Shown: piece by piece, positions 25,541 through 33,948 of the stretch | Layout: each line of letters begins with the position of its first letter | Position numbering within the stretch: the first letter of the stretch is position 1 | Source: JAASSS01 sp021767745 | GTDB lineage: Bacteria > Pseudomonadota > Gammaproteobacteria > UBA5335 | Reading direction: 5' to 3' | NCBI GenBank assembly: GCA_034189165.1 | Contig: JAXHVN010000026.1 | Coordinates: 1 to 36,257, forward strand | DNA: 36,257 nucleotides | Made by a program: the position numbers and the translations under genes | Notes under the pieces: model-generated | The model's input: only the letters and a program-made list of their open reading frames with translations | What the model was told of the DNA's origin: nothing | Databases searched by the model: none

Positions 25541-28500
25541 TCAGGCGAAATCGCGCGAGCGTACCTGCAGATCGCCGAGCCAGACACTGCGGTCCTGCAG
25601 CCGGCCGGCCACCACATGCACCACGCCGTGCTGCAGCTGCAGCCGACCGCGTACCAGCAGCAGGCGGGCACGCAGCGTCTCACGTCGCTGCCGCTCCAGC
25701 AGCTGCGGGTAGACCACCAGATTGACGTTCCCCGTCTCATCCTCCAGCGTCAGGAACAGCACGCCCGCCGCGCTGCCCGGCCGTTGCCGGTTGATCACCA
25801 GGCCGGCGACGATGACGGCCCGCCCATCGCGGCACCCGGGCAGATCCTTGGCCGGCACCACCCGCTGCGCCTGCAGGCGGGGACGCAGCAACGCCAGCGG
25901 ATGCGCCCGCAGCGACAGCCCCAGGCTGTTGTAATCCGCCCTCACCTCCCGGCCCAGGCTCGGTGCCGGCAGTGGCACCGGCGGCTCGGCGATCTCCTGC
26001 CACAGCGGTGCCGACCGCTCCACGCCGGCGCTCATCCAGCGGGCCTGATGGCGATGACCGGCGAGCGAGGCCAGGGCATCGGCCGTGGCCAGCGCCTCGA
26101 GGTCGCGACGCGACAGCGCCGCCCGCCGCACCAGATCACTCACCTGCACGAAGGGCCCGTCGGCGCGCGCGGCGGCAATCCGGGCTGCGGCCTCCCCGGC
26201 GAGTCCCTTGACCTGCCCCAGCCCCAACCGCACCGCCAGCGCCGCCTGCCCGCCCGACCGGGGGGACGCATCGCCCGCCAGCGGCTCCAGCGTCGCTGCC
26301 ACCTCGCTGCGCTGTACATCCACCGGCCGCACCGACACGCCGTGCCGGCGGGCATCCTGCACCAGCTGCGCCGGCGCATAGAATCCCATCGGCTGGCTGT
26401 TGAGCAGGGCGGCGCAGAAGACGGCCGGGTAGTGACACTTGAGCCAGGCCGAGACATAGACCAGCAGGGCGAAGCTCGCGGCGTGCGACTCGGGGAAGCC
26501 GTATTCACCGAAGCCCCGAATCTGGGCGTAGATCTGCTCGGCGAACGCGCGCGGATAACCGTTCGCGCGCATGCCGGCCAACAGCTTCTCCCGATACGGC
26601 TCCAGGCCGCCGCGCCGGCGCCAGGCCGCCATTGCCCGCCGCAGCGCGTCGGCCTCTCCGGGCGTGAAGCCTGCCGCCACCACGGCCAGCTGCATGACCT
26701 GCTCCTGAAAGATCGGCACCCCGAGAGTGCGCCCCAGGACAGCCTCTAGCGCCTCGCTGGCATAGGCCGGCACCTGGCCGGGATCGGCCCGGCGGGCGAG
26801 ATAGGGATGCACCATGTCGCCCTGGATCGGACCGGGCCGCACGATCGACACCTGCACCACCAGATCGTAGAAGCAGTTCGGCCGCAGCCGCGGCAGCATC
26901 GCCATCTGCGCTCGCGATTCGACCTGGAAGACGCCCATGCTGTCGGCCTGCTGCAGCATCCGGTAGACCGCCGGATCCTCGGCCGGCACCGTGGCCAGCG
27001 TCAGTGGCCGATCGTGATGCCGTGCCACCAGCGCCAGCGCCTTGCGCACCACGGTCAGCATGCCGAGCGCCAGGACGTCGACCTTGAGCAGGCCCAGCGT
27101 CTCCAGATCATCCTTGTCCCACTGGATGACGGTACGCTCGGGCATGGTCGCGTTCTCGATCGGCACCAGCGCATCGAGCGGCCCATCGCTGATGACGAAC
27201 CCCCCGACGTGCTGCGAGAGGTGGCGCGGCATGCCGACGAGCTGCGCCACCAGCCCGCACAGGCGCCGCATGATCGGGCTGTCCGGATCGAAGCCGGCCT
27301 CGCGCACGCGCGCCGGGGCGATCTGCGCGCCATCCCACCACTGCATGGCCCCCGCCAGGGCGTCCACGGCCGCCGGCCCCAGACCCAGTGCCCGGCCGAC
27401 ATCACGCAGGGCGCTGCGCGGCCGGTAGGTAATGACGGTGGCCGCCAGCGCCGCCCGCTCCCGCCCATACTTGCGGTAGACGTACTGGATCACCTCCTCA
27501 CGCCGCTCGTGCTCGAAGTCCACATCGATATCCGGCGGTTCGTTGCGCTCGCGCGAGAGGAAGCGTTCGAACAGCAGATTGCTGCGCTGGGGATCCACCG
27601 CCGTGATGCCAAGGCAGTAGCAGACCGCCGAGTTGGCCGCCGAACCCCGGCCCTGGCAGAGAATGCCGCGGCCGCGGGCGAACTGGACGATGTCGTGCAC
27701 GGTGAGGAAGAACGGCGCGTAGTGCAGCTCTGTGATCAGCGCCAGTTCGGCCTCGACCTGCCGGCACACGCCGGCCGGTGCCCCTCTCGGCCAACGCTCG
27801 TCGAGCCCACGCCGGACCAGCAGCGCCAGCCAGCTCGAAGGCGTATGGCCGGCTGGCACCAGCTCGGCCGGATAGCGGTAGCGCAGCGCATCGAGGCGGA
27901 AGCGGCAGCGCCCGGCGATGACGAGCGTTTCGGCCAGCAGCGCCGGCGGATACAGCGCGGCCAGTCCCTCCAACCCACGCAGATGCCGTTCCCCGTTCGC
28001 CTGCAGCGCTGCGCCCAGCGAGGCCAGCGGCCGACGCAGGCGGATGGCCGTCAGCGTGTCCTGCAGTGCCCGGCGACTGCGACAGTGCATGTGAACATCG
28101 CCGGCAGCCACACACGGCACGCCATGCCGCCGGCCGAGCGCCTGCAATGCCGCCAGCTGCTCGCCGTCGGTCCCGCTCCGTAACAGTTCGACGGCGAGCC
28201 ACAGCCGGCCGTTCAGGCGCGGCGCCAGCCACCGCAGCTCCTCCTCCCAGCACGCAGGGTCCCCGGGCAGCCACAGGGCGAGACAACCGGCCATGAGCGA
28301 GCCGTCCTCATCGGCCTGCCCGGGCACAGCCGCCGGCGCCGACACGGCCAGCAGATCGTCGCGGCTCAACCGGTACTCGCCCTTGGGCGCGCACCGCCGG
28401 CCGCGGGTGATCAGCCGGCTCAACCGGGTATAGCCGGCGAGATCGGCAGCCAGCAGCACCAGCCGCAGGCCGTCCTCGAAGGCCAGTTCACTGCCGATGA

Positions 28501-28687
28501 TCAGCTCGATCGATTGCGCCTGTGCCGCCTCGTGCGCCCGCACAACCCCGGCCAGCGAGCACTCGTCGGTCAGTGCCAGTGCCCGATAGCCAAGTGCTGC
28601 CGCCCGGGCGATCAGCTCATCCGGACGGGAGGCCCCCCGCAGGAAGCTGAAGCTGCTGAGGGCATGCAGCTCGGCATAGGCGACCAT
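25541..28687 (-). CDS. dnaE2: DnaE2 (ImuC), error-prone DNA polymerase III alpha subunit
   Basis: 1048 aa. The C-family polymerase paralogue carries out translesion synthesis and induced mutagenesis with ImuA and ImuB. The PHP domain opens with AELHALSSFSFLRGASRPDEL. The catalytic motif PPDIDVDFEHERREEVI (about 384-400) holds two of the three active-site aspartates; the third is in GLLKVDVLALGML. A helix-hairpin-helix region and an OB domain follow, ending DLQVRSRDFA. Length and motifs are normal. The ATG lies four bases after the imuB stop. It is the last gene of the LexA-led cassette, and 228 bp without a clear terminator separate it from the next gene. Confidence 0.96.
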   Translation of the reverse strand: MVAYAELHALSSFSFLRGASRPDELIARAAALGYRALALTDECSLAGVVRAHEAAQAQSIELIIGSELAFEDGLRLVLLAADLAGYTRLSRLITRGRRCAPKGEYRLSRDDLLAVSAPAAVPGQADEDGSLMAGCLALWLPGDPACWEEELRWLAPRLNGRLWLAVELLRSGTDGEQLAALQALGRRHGVPCVAAGDVHMHCRSRRALQDTLTAIRLRRPLASLGAALQANGERHLRGLEGLAALYPPALLAETLVIAGRCRFRLDALRYRYPAELVPAGHTPSSWLALLVRRGLDERWPRGAPAGVCRQVEAELALITELHYAPFFLTVHDIVQFARGRGILCQGRGSAANSAVCYCLGITAVDPQRSNLLFERFLSRERNEPPDIDVDFEHERREEVIQYVYRKYGRERAALAATVITYRPRSALRDVGRALGLGPAAVDALAGAMQWWDGAQIAPARVREAGFDPDSPIMRRLCGLVAQLVGMPRHLSQHVGGFVISDGPLDALVPIENATMPERTVIQWDKDDLETLGLLKVDVLALGMLTVVRKALALVARHHDRPLTLATVPAEDPAVYRMLQQADSMGVFQVESRAQMAMLPRLRPNCFYDLVVQVSIVRPGPIQGDMVHPYLARRADPGQVPAYASEALEAVLGRTLGVPIFQEQVMQLAVVAAGFTPGEADALRRAMAAWRRRGGLEPYREKLLAGMRANGYPRAFAEQIYAQIRGFGEYGFPESHAASFALLVYVSAWLKCHYPAVFCAALLNSQPMGFYAPAQLVQDARRHGVSVRPVDVQRSEVAATLEPLAGDASPRSGGQAALAVRLGLGQVKGLAGEAAARIAAARADGPFVQVSDLVRRAALSRRDLEALATADALASLAGHRHQARWMSAGVERSAPLWQEIAEPPVPLPAPSLGREVRADYNSLGLSLRAHPLALLRPRLQAQRVVPAKDLPGCRDGRAVIVAGLVINRQRPGSAAGVLFLTLEDETGNVNLVVYPQLLERQRRETLRARLLLVRGRLQLQHGVVHVVAGRLQDRSVWLGDLQVRSRDFA

Positions 28688-28691
28688 GCCG

Positions 28692-30233
28692 TCAGGCGAA
28701 CAGGCCGTGACAGAACCAGGCGCCGCCGCGCAGCTCGCGGTAGACCCACAGGCGCTCACCGGCGGCCGTAACGGCCAGGTAATAGTCGCGCCGGCAGTCC
28801 CGGCCGTCCCACCAGCCGCCCTCGAGCCGCTCGCCGCCGAACAGACGCAGGGGCGCGCCCGCGTGCCGGGGCCCGCCCGTCGCATCCGTGTCGAGCGGCC
28901 AGGGATCGGCCAGCAGCCACAGCGGGCGTGGCGCGGGCGGCGGCCAGGCGGATGTGGCCTCGGTCACTGCGGCTGGCGAGATCGCCGGCTCCTGCCAGCA
29001 CCAGGCATGCTCCGGACGATGATCGGCCTGCCGCGTCAGGCCCGTGACGGCATCATCACCGAGCCGCGCCCGCAGACGCTCGAGCAAAGCCAGCAAAGGG
29101 CTGTCCTGCGCGGCGGCCGGGGCAGCCAGCAGGGTGGCGGGGCGCGGCGTCGCCGGCAGCAACTCGCGGGCCCGCAGCATCAGGCCGGCGATCGGGGCCT
29201 CCAGACGCAGGCGTTCCAGCCGGGGCTGCAACAACGCCAGCAAGGCATCGGCGTCCTGCAGCGGCGTCAGCAAGGCCAGCGTCACGGTCTGCACCGGCTC
29301 CGCTCGGCGACCTGCCAGCCGCAGCTGCAGCCGCTGCACGACCCGATCCCGGCCGCGCAGGAACCCTTCCAGTTCCAGCAGCAGCCGTCGCAGCGGGAAG
29401 CGCAGTGCCTCCTGCTGCGTGATGTCGGCGGGCAAGGCGAGCCTCGCCTCGAAGTGCATCGGCGGGCGAAACACCGGCCGGGGATCGGGCAGCCGACCGC
29501 GGGCCTGCTCGAGCTCGCGTACCAGGGCCGGGCCGAAACGCCGGCCAAGGTTCGCAGCCGGCAAGGCCATCAATGCCTCGAGGCAGGTAATGCCCATGGC
29601 TGCCAGCGCCTCGGCTTGCGGCTCGGTCAGTTCCATCACCGCCAGCGGCAACGGCGCCAGCCGGGCCGGCAGCTCCGCCAGTTGCTGACAGCAGCTCGTA
29701 CCGCCATGCCAGGGTGCGGCCTCTGCCAGGACGTCGTCAGGCGGACACGCCGGCATTGCCTGATGGCGGGCCAGCCACTGGGCGGCGCGCGGCGTCGGCG
29801 CCACACCCAGAACATGGTGATAGCGCAGCGCCGCCAATCCCCGACGCACACGCCGCAGCAGCGTCTGCAGACCGCCGAGCAGCCGCAGGCTGCCCCCGAT
29901 CTCCAGCAACAGGCCCCTGCGGGCGAGTGCGACCCGCGAGGTGAACTGCAACGCCCAGTTCGCCAGGCGCTCGAGCGCGGCGACCTCGAGCGCGGGCGCG
30001 TGCTCGAGCACGCGCAGACCGGGCGCCAGGACGAAGGCCGCCGCCAACTCCATGCCGGCCACGACGCCACGGCTGCGGGCCGCAGCATCGGCGTCGCGAA
30101 CGCGCACGGCGCCGCCGCAGCGCTCGCTGACTACCCGGGGCGGACTCGCTGCCTTGGAGGCCACCGAGTCGGCAACAGGCTCACACGCCGCATCCAGCGC
30201 CAGATGAGGCAGATGCACAGACAGCCAGAGCAT
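28692..30233 (-). CDS. imuB: ImuB, catalytically inactive Y-family polymerase homologue
   Basis: 513 aa. ImuB acts as an adaptor linking ImuA, DnaE2 and the beta clamp. The N-terminus MLWLSVHLPHLALDA lacks the acidic DxD of active Y-family enzymes, as is normal for ImuB. The HhH region (MELTEPQAEALAAMGITCLEALMALPAANLGRRFG) and the C-terminal WWDGRDCRRDYYLAV ... YRELRGGAWFCHGLFA signature confirm the call. It lies 13 bases after imuA and 4 bases before dnaE2. Confidence 0.93.
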   Translation of the reverse strand: MLWLSVHLPHLALDAACEPVADSVASKAASPPRVVSERCGGAVRVRDADAAARSRGVVAGMELAAAFVLAPGLRVLEHAPALEVAALERLANWALQFTSRVALARRGLLLEIGGSLRLLGGLQTLLRRVRRGLAALRYHHVLGVAPTPRAAQWLARHQAMPACPPDDVLAEAAPWHGGTSCCQQLAELPARLAPLPLAVMELTEPQAEALAAMGITCLEALMALPAANLGRRFGPALVRELEQARGRLPDPRPVFRPPMHFEARLALPADITQQEALRFPLRRLLLELEGFLRGRDRVVQRLQLRLAGRRAEPVQTVTLALLTPLQDADALLALLQPRLERLRLEAPIAGLMLRARELLPATPRPATLLAAPAAAQDSPLLALLERLRARLGDDAVTGLTRQADHRPEHAWCWQEPAISPAAVTEATSAWPPPAPRPLWLLADPWPLDTDATGGPRHAGAPLRLFGGERLEGGWWDGRDCRRDYYLAVTAAGERLWVYRELRGGAWFCHGLFA

Positions 30234-30246
30234 CGAGCACGTCGGA

Positions 30247-30945
30247 CTACAGCAGTTTCAGCTGTCGGTTGCCGCGCCCAACCGCCGGCGGAACCGCCCC
30301 CACCGGCAGGGCAGGCCGGGCGAGGCGTACTCGTGCCTGGCCGCCACCCCGACGCTTGAACAGCTGCAGCGAACTCTCGCCCTGACCATTCGCCGCCACC
30401 GTCAGCCGCAGGACGGCCGGCGAGGGTTGCGCTGCCGCTGCCGGCGGGCGGAACAGAAAGCCGGTGCAGCCGCCCTGCTCCGCCGCCAGTTGCAAACGGC
30501 GCAGATCCTGCGCCGAGGCCGAGCCCGGCCAGCCGAGCACGGCGCCACAGGTGCCGGCGCGCAGCATCTGCGTCAGCGCCCACAGATCTGCCGCCGGACC
30601 GCGGCCATGCACGATCAGCACCCGGGCGAGATCGATGCCGGCCGCCTCCAGCGCCGGGGCATACGGCAGATGTGGTGGCGCAACCCAGGCCAGCCAGCGT
30701 CCCTGGCGCGACAGCGGCGCCAAGGCCGGCAACAGCAGGCTCAACTCGCCGATGCCGGTCCGCTGGCTGAACACTTCGACCAGCGCGCCTCGCGGCCAGC
30801 CGGCACCGGGCAGCAAGGCATCGAGCGAGGGCTCGCCGGTGGCGAGGCCGGCACCCTCGACCCGGCCATGGGCCCGCCAGAGATCGGAGCGGGCAAGCAT
30901 TGTCTCCAGCGTCGGACGAACTTCGGTGCGGGCAGGCTGCGACAC
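30247..30945 (-). CDS. imuA: ImuA, RecA/SulA-like mutagenesis accessory protein
   Basis: 232 aa. A RecA-like fold with ATGEPSLDALLPGAGWPRGALVEVF and no intact Walker A is typical of the ImuA (SulA-related) proteins of translesion cassettes. The C-terminal LQLFKRRGGGQARVRLARPAL stretch is basic. The GTG start (30945) is fixed by AAGGAG five bases upstream. It starts 29 bases after the lexA stop and is followed by imuB. Confidence 0.9.
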   Translation of the reverse strand: MSQPARTEVRPTLETMLARSDLWRAHGRVEGAGLATGEPSLDALLPGAGWPRGALVEVFSQRTGIGELSLLLPALAPLSRQGRWLAWVAPPHLPYAPALEAAGIDLARVLIVHGRGPAADLWALTQMLRAGTCGAVLGWPGSASAQDLRRLQLAAEQGGCTGFLFRPPAAAAQPSPAVLRLTVAANGQGESSLQLFKRRGGGQARVRLARPALPVGAVPPAVGRGNRQLKLL

Positions 30946-30974
30946 GGCGACTCCTTGACGTGGGGAAAGCGGAC

Positions 30975-31595
30975 TCAGTCGAGCGAGCGGATCACCCCGA
31001 CCACGCGACCTTCGATGGCGAGCGACTGCTCGCGCAGGTCGAGTTCGATCGGCGTGAAGTCCGGATTGGCCGGCAACAGCCAGACGTGCGGTCCATCGCG
31101 ACGGAAGCGCTTGACCGTGACCTCATCATCCAGCCGGGCGACCACGATCTCGCCATTGCTCGCCTCCGGCGTGGCATGCACGGCCACCAGATCGCCATCG
31201 ACGATGGCGGCCTCGCACATGCTCATGCCGTGCACTCGCAGCAGATAGTCCGGCACCGGCCGGAACAGCGCCTCGCCCAGGGCATAGCGAGCCTCGATAT
31301 TCGCCTGTGCCAGTACCGGCATGCCGGCCGCCACCCGGCCGATCAGCGGGATGCCGGACTCGGGTAGGTTTTCCGCGGCTGCCGCCTCGGGCAGGCTGAT
31401 GCCGCGGGCATGCCCGGGATGCAACGCAATCGCTCCCTTGGCGGCCAGCGCCCGCAGATGCTGCTGCGCCGCATTGGCGGACTTGAAGCCCAGGGCCGCG
31501 GCGATCTCCACCCGTGTGGGCGGCCGGCCGGTACGGACCAGATGCGAGCGAATGAAGGCCAGCACCTGTTGCTGACGGAGTGTCAATTCATCCAT
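30975..31595 (-). CDS. lexA: LexA repressor (first gene of the SOS mutagenesis cassette)
   Basis: 206 aa. A winged-helix DNA-binding domain (about 1-65) precedes a self-cleaving S24 domain with cleavage site Ala90-Gly91, Ser125 (GMSM) and Lys162 (VTVKR). It represses SOS genes until RecA filaments trigger cleavage. The recognition helix reads SANAAQQHL where E. coli has SPNAAEEHL, so Glu44 and Glu45 are both Gln. I start at ATG 31595 (MDELTLRQQQ), which matches family N-termini. An ATG two codons earlier and a GTG at 31631 are alternatives. There is no SD before 31595, and a palindrome overlaps the start, so a leaderless, autoregulated mRNA is possible. Confidence 0.93.
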   Translation of the reverse strand: MDELTLRQQQVLAFIRSHLVRTGRPPTRVEIAAALGFKSANAAQQHLRALAAKGAIALHPGHARGISLPEAAAAENLPESGIPLIGRVAAGMPVLAQANIEARYALGEALFRPVPDYLLRVHGMSMCEAAIVDGDLVAVHATPEASNGEIVVARLDDEVTVKRFRRDGPHVWLLPANPDFTPIELDLREQSLAIEGRVVGVIRSLD

Positions 31596-31610
31596 GTGCA
31601 TATTTATACA
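31595..31610 (-). promoter_or_regulatory. lexA: Candidate LexA operator overlapping -10 and start of lexA
   Basis: Minus-strand TGTATAAATATGCACA has TGT...ACA ends and is 10/16 self-complementary. It includes a -10-like TATAAA (31608-31603) and reaches the A of the ATG. It also contains GTAT-N4-ATGC, a 6/8 fit to the GTAC-N4-GTGC box reported for Pseudomonas putida LexA2 as I recall it. It is not the E. coli CTGT-N8-ACAG box. Confidence 0.45.
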
Positions 31611-31713
31611 TATCCGCAGGCGCAGCGCCACCCCTACCTGTACATGAGACCAACGGGTGAATCGAGCCGGGACGACACCCAGCAGCGGCCACTGGTGGCG
31701 AAAGATCAGGGGA

Positions 31714-31788
31714 TGGTGGGCTGCCTGGGACTCGAACCCAGAACCAATGGCTTAAAAGGCCACTGCTCTACCATTGAGCTAACAGCCC
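31714..31788 (-). tRNA. tRNA-Lys (anticodon UUU)
   Basis: 75 nt including an encoded CCA. Acceptor GGGCTGT pairs with GCAGCCC (one U-G). The D arm is GCTC/GAGC, the anticodon arm GTGGC-CTTTTAA-GCCAT gives TTT, and the T arm is CTGGG-TTCGAGT-CCCAG with discriminator A. The sequence closely follows bacterial tRNA-Lys(UUU). Its place after queC is the same as in Pseudomonas. Confidence 0.97.
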
Positions 31789-31801
31789 CGGCGGGGGCGC
31801 C

Positions 31802-31830
31802 ATGATACCGGCCCGGCTGGCCGAGGCCAA
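31802..31830 (-). promoter_or_regulatory. Promoter of tRNA-Lys with GC-rich discriminator
   Basis: TTGGCC (31830-31825), exactly 17 bp, then TATCAT (31807-31802), ending 13 bases before the mature tRNA. The stretch after the -10 is GGCGCCCC, the GC-rich discriminator typical of stringently controlled stable-RNA promoters. Confidence 0.65.
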
Positions 31831-31850
31831 CGCAGCGCCGCGCCGGCGAC

Positions 31851-32531
31851 CTAGCGGTAGCGGGTGGGATCGGCGATACCGGCCGCCTCGAAGCCGGCGG
31901 CCCGCAGCCGGCAGGCATCACAGCGGCCGCAGGCCCGCCCGGCCGCGTCTGCCTGATAGCAGGAGACGGTCTCGGCATAGGGCACGGCCAGGCGGGTACC
32001 CTGCTGGATGATCTGGGCCTTGCTGAGCGCGATCAGCGGCGCATGCACTCGCAGCGGCCGATCCTGCACACCCGCCCGGGTACCGAGGTTGGCGACCCGT
32101 TCGAATGCCTCGATGAAGGCCGGTCGGCAGTCCGGATAGCCAGAATAGTCCACGGCGTTCACGCCGATGAAGATTGCCCCGGCGCCGAGCACCTCGGCGA
32201 CCGCCACGGCGTAGCTCAGGAAGATGGTGTTGCGCGCCGGCACGTAAGTGACCGGAATACCCTCACCCGGCGCCTCCGGGACTGCCAGGCTCGCATCGGT
32301 GAGCGCCGAGCCGCCGATGGCGCGCAGGTCCAGGCGCACACAGCGATGATCCAACGCCCCCAGCCGCGGCGCCAGCCGTGCGGCCGCGGCCAGCTCGGCC
32401 TCGTGCCGCTGGCCGTAGTCGAAACTCAAGGCATGGCAGCGGAACCCCTGGGCCCGCGCGATGGCCAGCACCGTCGCCGAATCCATCCCGCCGGAGAACA
32501 GCACCACGGCATCGGTGACATCGGCCGTCAT
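31851..32531 (-). CDS. queC: QueC, 7-cyano-7-deazaguanine (preQ0) synthase
   Basis: 226 aa. It converts 7-carboxy-7-deazaguanine to preQ0 using ATP and ammonia. The PP-loop motif SGGMDS (13-18) binds ATP. FDYGQRHEAEL, VPARNTIFLSYA and NAVDYSGYPDCRPAF are family blocks. Four C-terminal cysteines (CYQAD ... CGRCDAC) form the zinc site. GGAGGAG lies just before the ATG. It follows queE by 12 bases. Confidence 0.96.
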   Translation of the reverse strand: MTADVTDAVVLFSGGMDSATVLAIARAQGFRCHALSFDYGQRHEAELAAAARLAPRLGALDHRCVRLDLRAIGGSALTDASLAVPEAPGEGIPVTYVPARNTIFLSYAVAVAEVLGAGAIFIGVNAVDYSGYPDCRPAFIEAFERVANLGTRAGVQDRPLRVHAPLIALSKAQIIQQGTRLAVPYAETVSCYQADAAGRACGRCDACRLRAAGFEAAGIADPTRYR

Positions 32532-32543
32532 CGGCTCCTCCCG

Positions 32544-33194
32544 CTAGCGTCCGGGTTCATCGTTCCACAGCAGCTTGTGCAATTGCAGTTGGAAGCGGAC
32601 CGGCAGCCGGTCCTCCACGATCCAGTCCGCCAGCCGCCGCGCCTCGAGCTGGCCGGCGCTGGGGGAAAACAGCACCTCGCAGCGCCGCTCGAGGTGTTCG
32701 CGACGCAGCAGCGTGCGGGCCCAGAGATAGTCCTGCCGGCTGCAGAGGACGAACTTCAGCTGATCGTGCGGCTGCAGACAGGCAAGATTCTCCCAGCGGT
32801 TGCGATGCGCCTCGCCCGAACCGGGAGTCTTGAGATCGACCACCCGGCTCACCCGGGCATCGACGGCGGTGATGTCCAGTGCGCCGCTGGTCTCCAGCGA
32901 CACGGCCAGACCGGCCTCGCACAGCCGGCGCAGCAGGGTCAGGCAGGCGGGCTGGGCCAGTGGTTCGCCACCGGTCACGGTCACCTGGCTGACACCGGCG
33001 GCACAGGCCTCGGCCACCACCGCCTCGAGCGCCACCCGGCTGCCGCCGTGGAAGGCATAGGCCGTATCGCAGTAGTGACAACGCAGCGGACAACCGGTCA
33101 GGCGGATGAAGAAGGTCGGCAGGCCGACGGTGCGCGACTCGCCCTGCAGCGAGACGAAGGTCTCGGTCAGGCGCAGGGAGTCGGCTGTGTCCAC
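32544..33194 (-). CDS. queE: QueE, 7-carboxy-7-deazaguanine synthase (radical SAM)
   Basis: 216 aa. It rearranges CPH4 to 7-carboxy-7-deazaguanine, the step before QueC. LTETFVSLQGES precedes the radical-SAM cysteines CPLRCHYC (C35, C39, C42), where the CxxxCxxC spacing is standard. TGGEPL binds SAM. The GTG start lies directly against the cpoB stop codon (TAG-GTG) and has no good SD, so translation probably depends on the upstream ribosome. No closer start fits the conserved N-terminus. Confidence 0.94.
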   Translation of the reverse strand: MDTADSLRLTETFVSLQGESRTVGLPTFFIRLTGCPLRCHYCDTAYAFHGGSRVALEAVVAEACAAGVSQVTVTGGEPLAQPACLTLLRRLCEAGLAVSLETSGALDITAVDARVSRVVDLKTPGSGEAHRNRWENLACLQPHDQLKFVLCSRQDYLWARTLLRREHLERRCEVLFSPSAGQLEARRLADWIVEDRLPVRFQLQLHKLLWNDEPGR

Positions 33195-33947
33195 CTAGGG
33201 CGCAAGGCCCGCCAGGCGTTCGCTCGCCAGCCGCGCGGCGGGCGTATCGGGATAGCGCTCCGATACCGCCTGCAGCGCCTCCCGGCCCGCGGCCTGCCGG
33301 CCCTGCTCGAGCTGCACGAAGCCACTCTTCAGCAAGGCGTCGGCGGCCTTGCCGCTGTCGGGGAACCGCTCGACCACCTGCCGGAAGCTTTCCAGCGCCG
33401 CGTCGTAGTCCTGCAGCGCCAACCGCGACTCACCCCGCCAGTACCAGGCATTGGGCGCGAACCCGCCTTGTGGGTAGCGCTGCAGAAAGTCCTCGAACGC
33501 CTTGGCAGCCGCTTCGTAGTTGCCGGCCTTCAGCTCGGCGAAGGCAGCGTCATAGGCAGCCGCTTCCTCGCCGGCCGGCGCGGTGCCGGCAGCCCCGTCG
33601 GCCGCTGGCGCCGCCACCGGGCCGGCGGTCGGCGCCCCGCTCTCCAGGGCACGCAGACGCCGATCGAGATCCAGATAGACCTGCCGCAGCCGGTCTTCAT
33701 CCGGCCCTGCCGTGGTCGCGGTCTCCACCTGGCCGCGCAGCTCCCGCTGCCGTTCCTCCAGCGCCTGCAGACGTGAGACGAACTCGAGCTGCTCGCCGGT
33801 GCCGAGGCGCGATTCCAACTCGTCCACCCGCGTCTCCAGCCGCTCCAGGCGCAGCTGCTCGGGCGTGGGCTCCTGGGTCGGCTGGAAGCTGGCGCAACCG
33901 CCCAGCAACGGCAGCGCCAGCAGCAGCAAACGGCCGGCCGGACGCAT
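33195..33947 (-). CDS. cpoB: CpoB (YbgF), Tol-Pal associated cell-division coordinator
   Basis: 250 aa. In E. coli CpoB is periplasmic, binds TolA and PBP1b, and adjusts septal peptidoglycan synthesis to outer-membrane constriction. Here the signal sequence ends in LLGGC (Cys18), a lipobox, so the protein is probably a lipoprotein; E. coli CpoB is soluble. A coiled coil (about 29-75) is followed by an Ala/Pro linker (about 103-128) and TPR repeats (130-250: AFAELKAGNYEAAAKAFEDF, then two more). The ATG lies one base after the pal stop. Confidence 0.92.
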   Translation of the reverse strand: MRPAGRLLLLALPLLGGCASFQPTQEPTPEQLRLERLETRVDELESRLGTGEQLEFVSRLQALEERQRELRGQVETATTAGPDEDRLRQVYLDLDRRLRALESGAPTAGPVAAPAADGAAGTAPAGEEAAAYDAAFAELKAGNYEAAAKAFEDFLQRYPQGGFAPNAWYWRGESRLALQDYDAALESFRQVVERFPDSGKAADALLKSGFVQLEQGRQAAGREALQAVSERYPDTPAARLASERLAGLAP

Positions 33948-33948
33948 C

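Noticed and set aside
28692..30233. Missing catalytic acids in ImuB as a sign of a pseudogene
   Set aside because: Loss of the Y-family active site is normal for ImuB, and the reading frame is full-length.
31638..31653. CTGTACATGAGACCAA as an E. coli-type LexA box
   Set aside because: Only the CTGT half matches; the ACAG half is absent.
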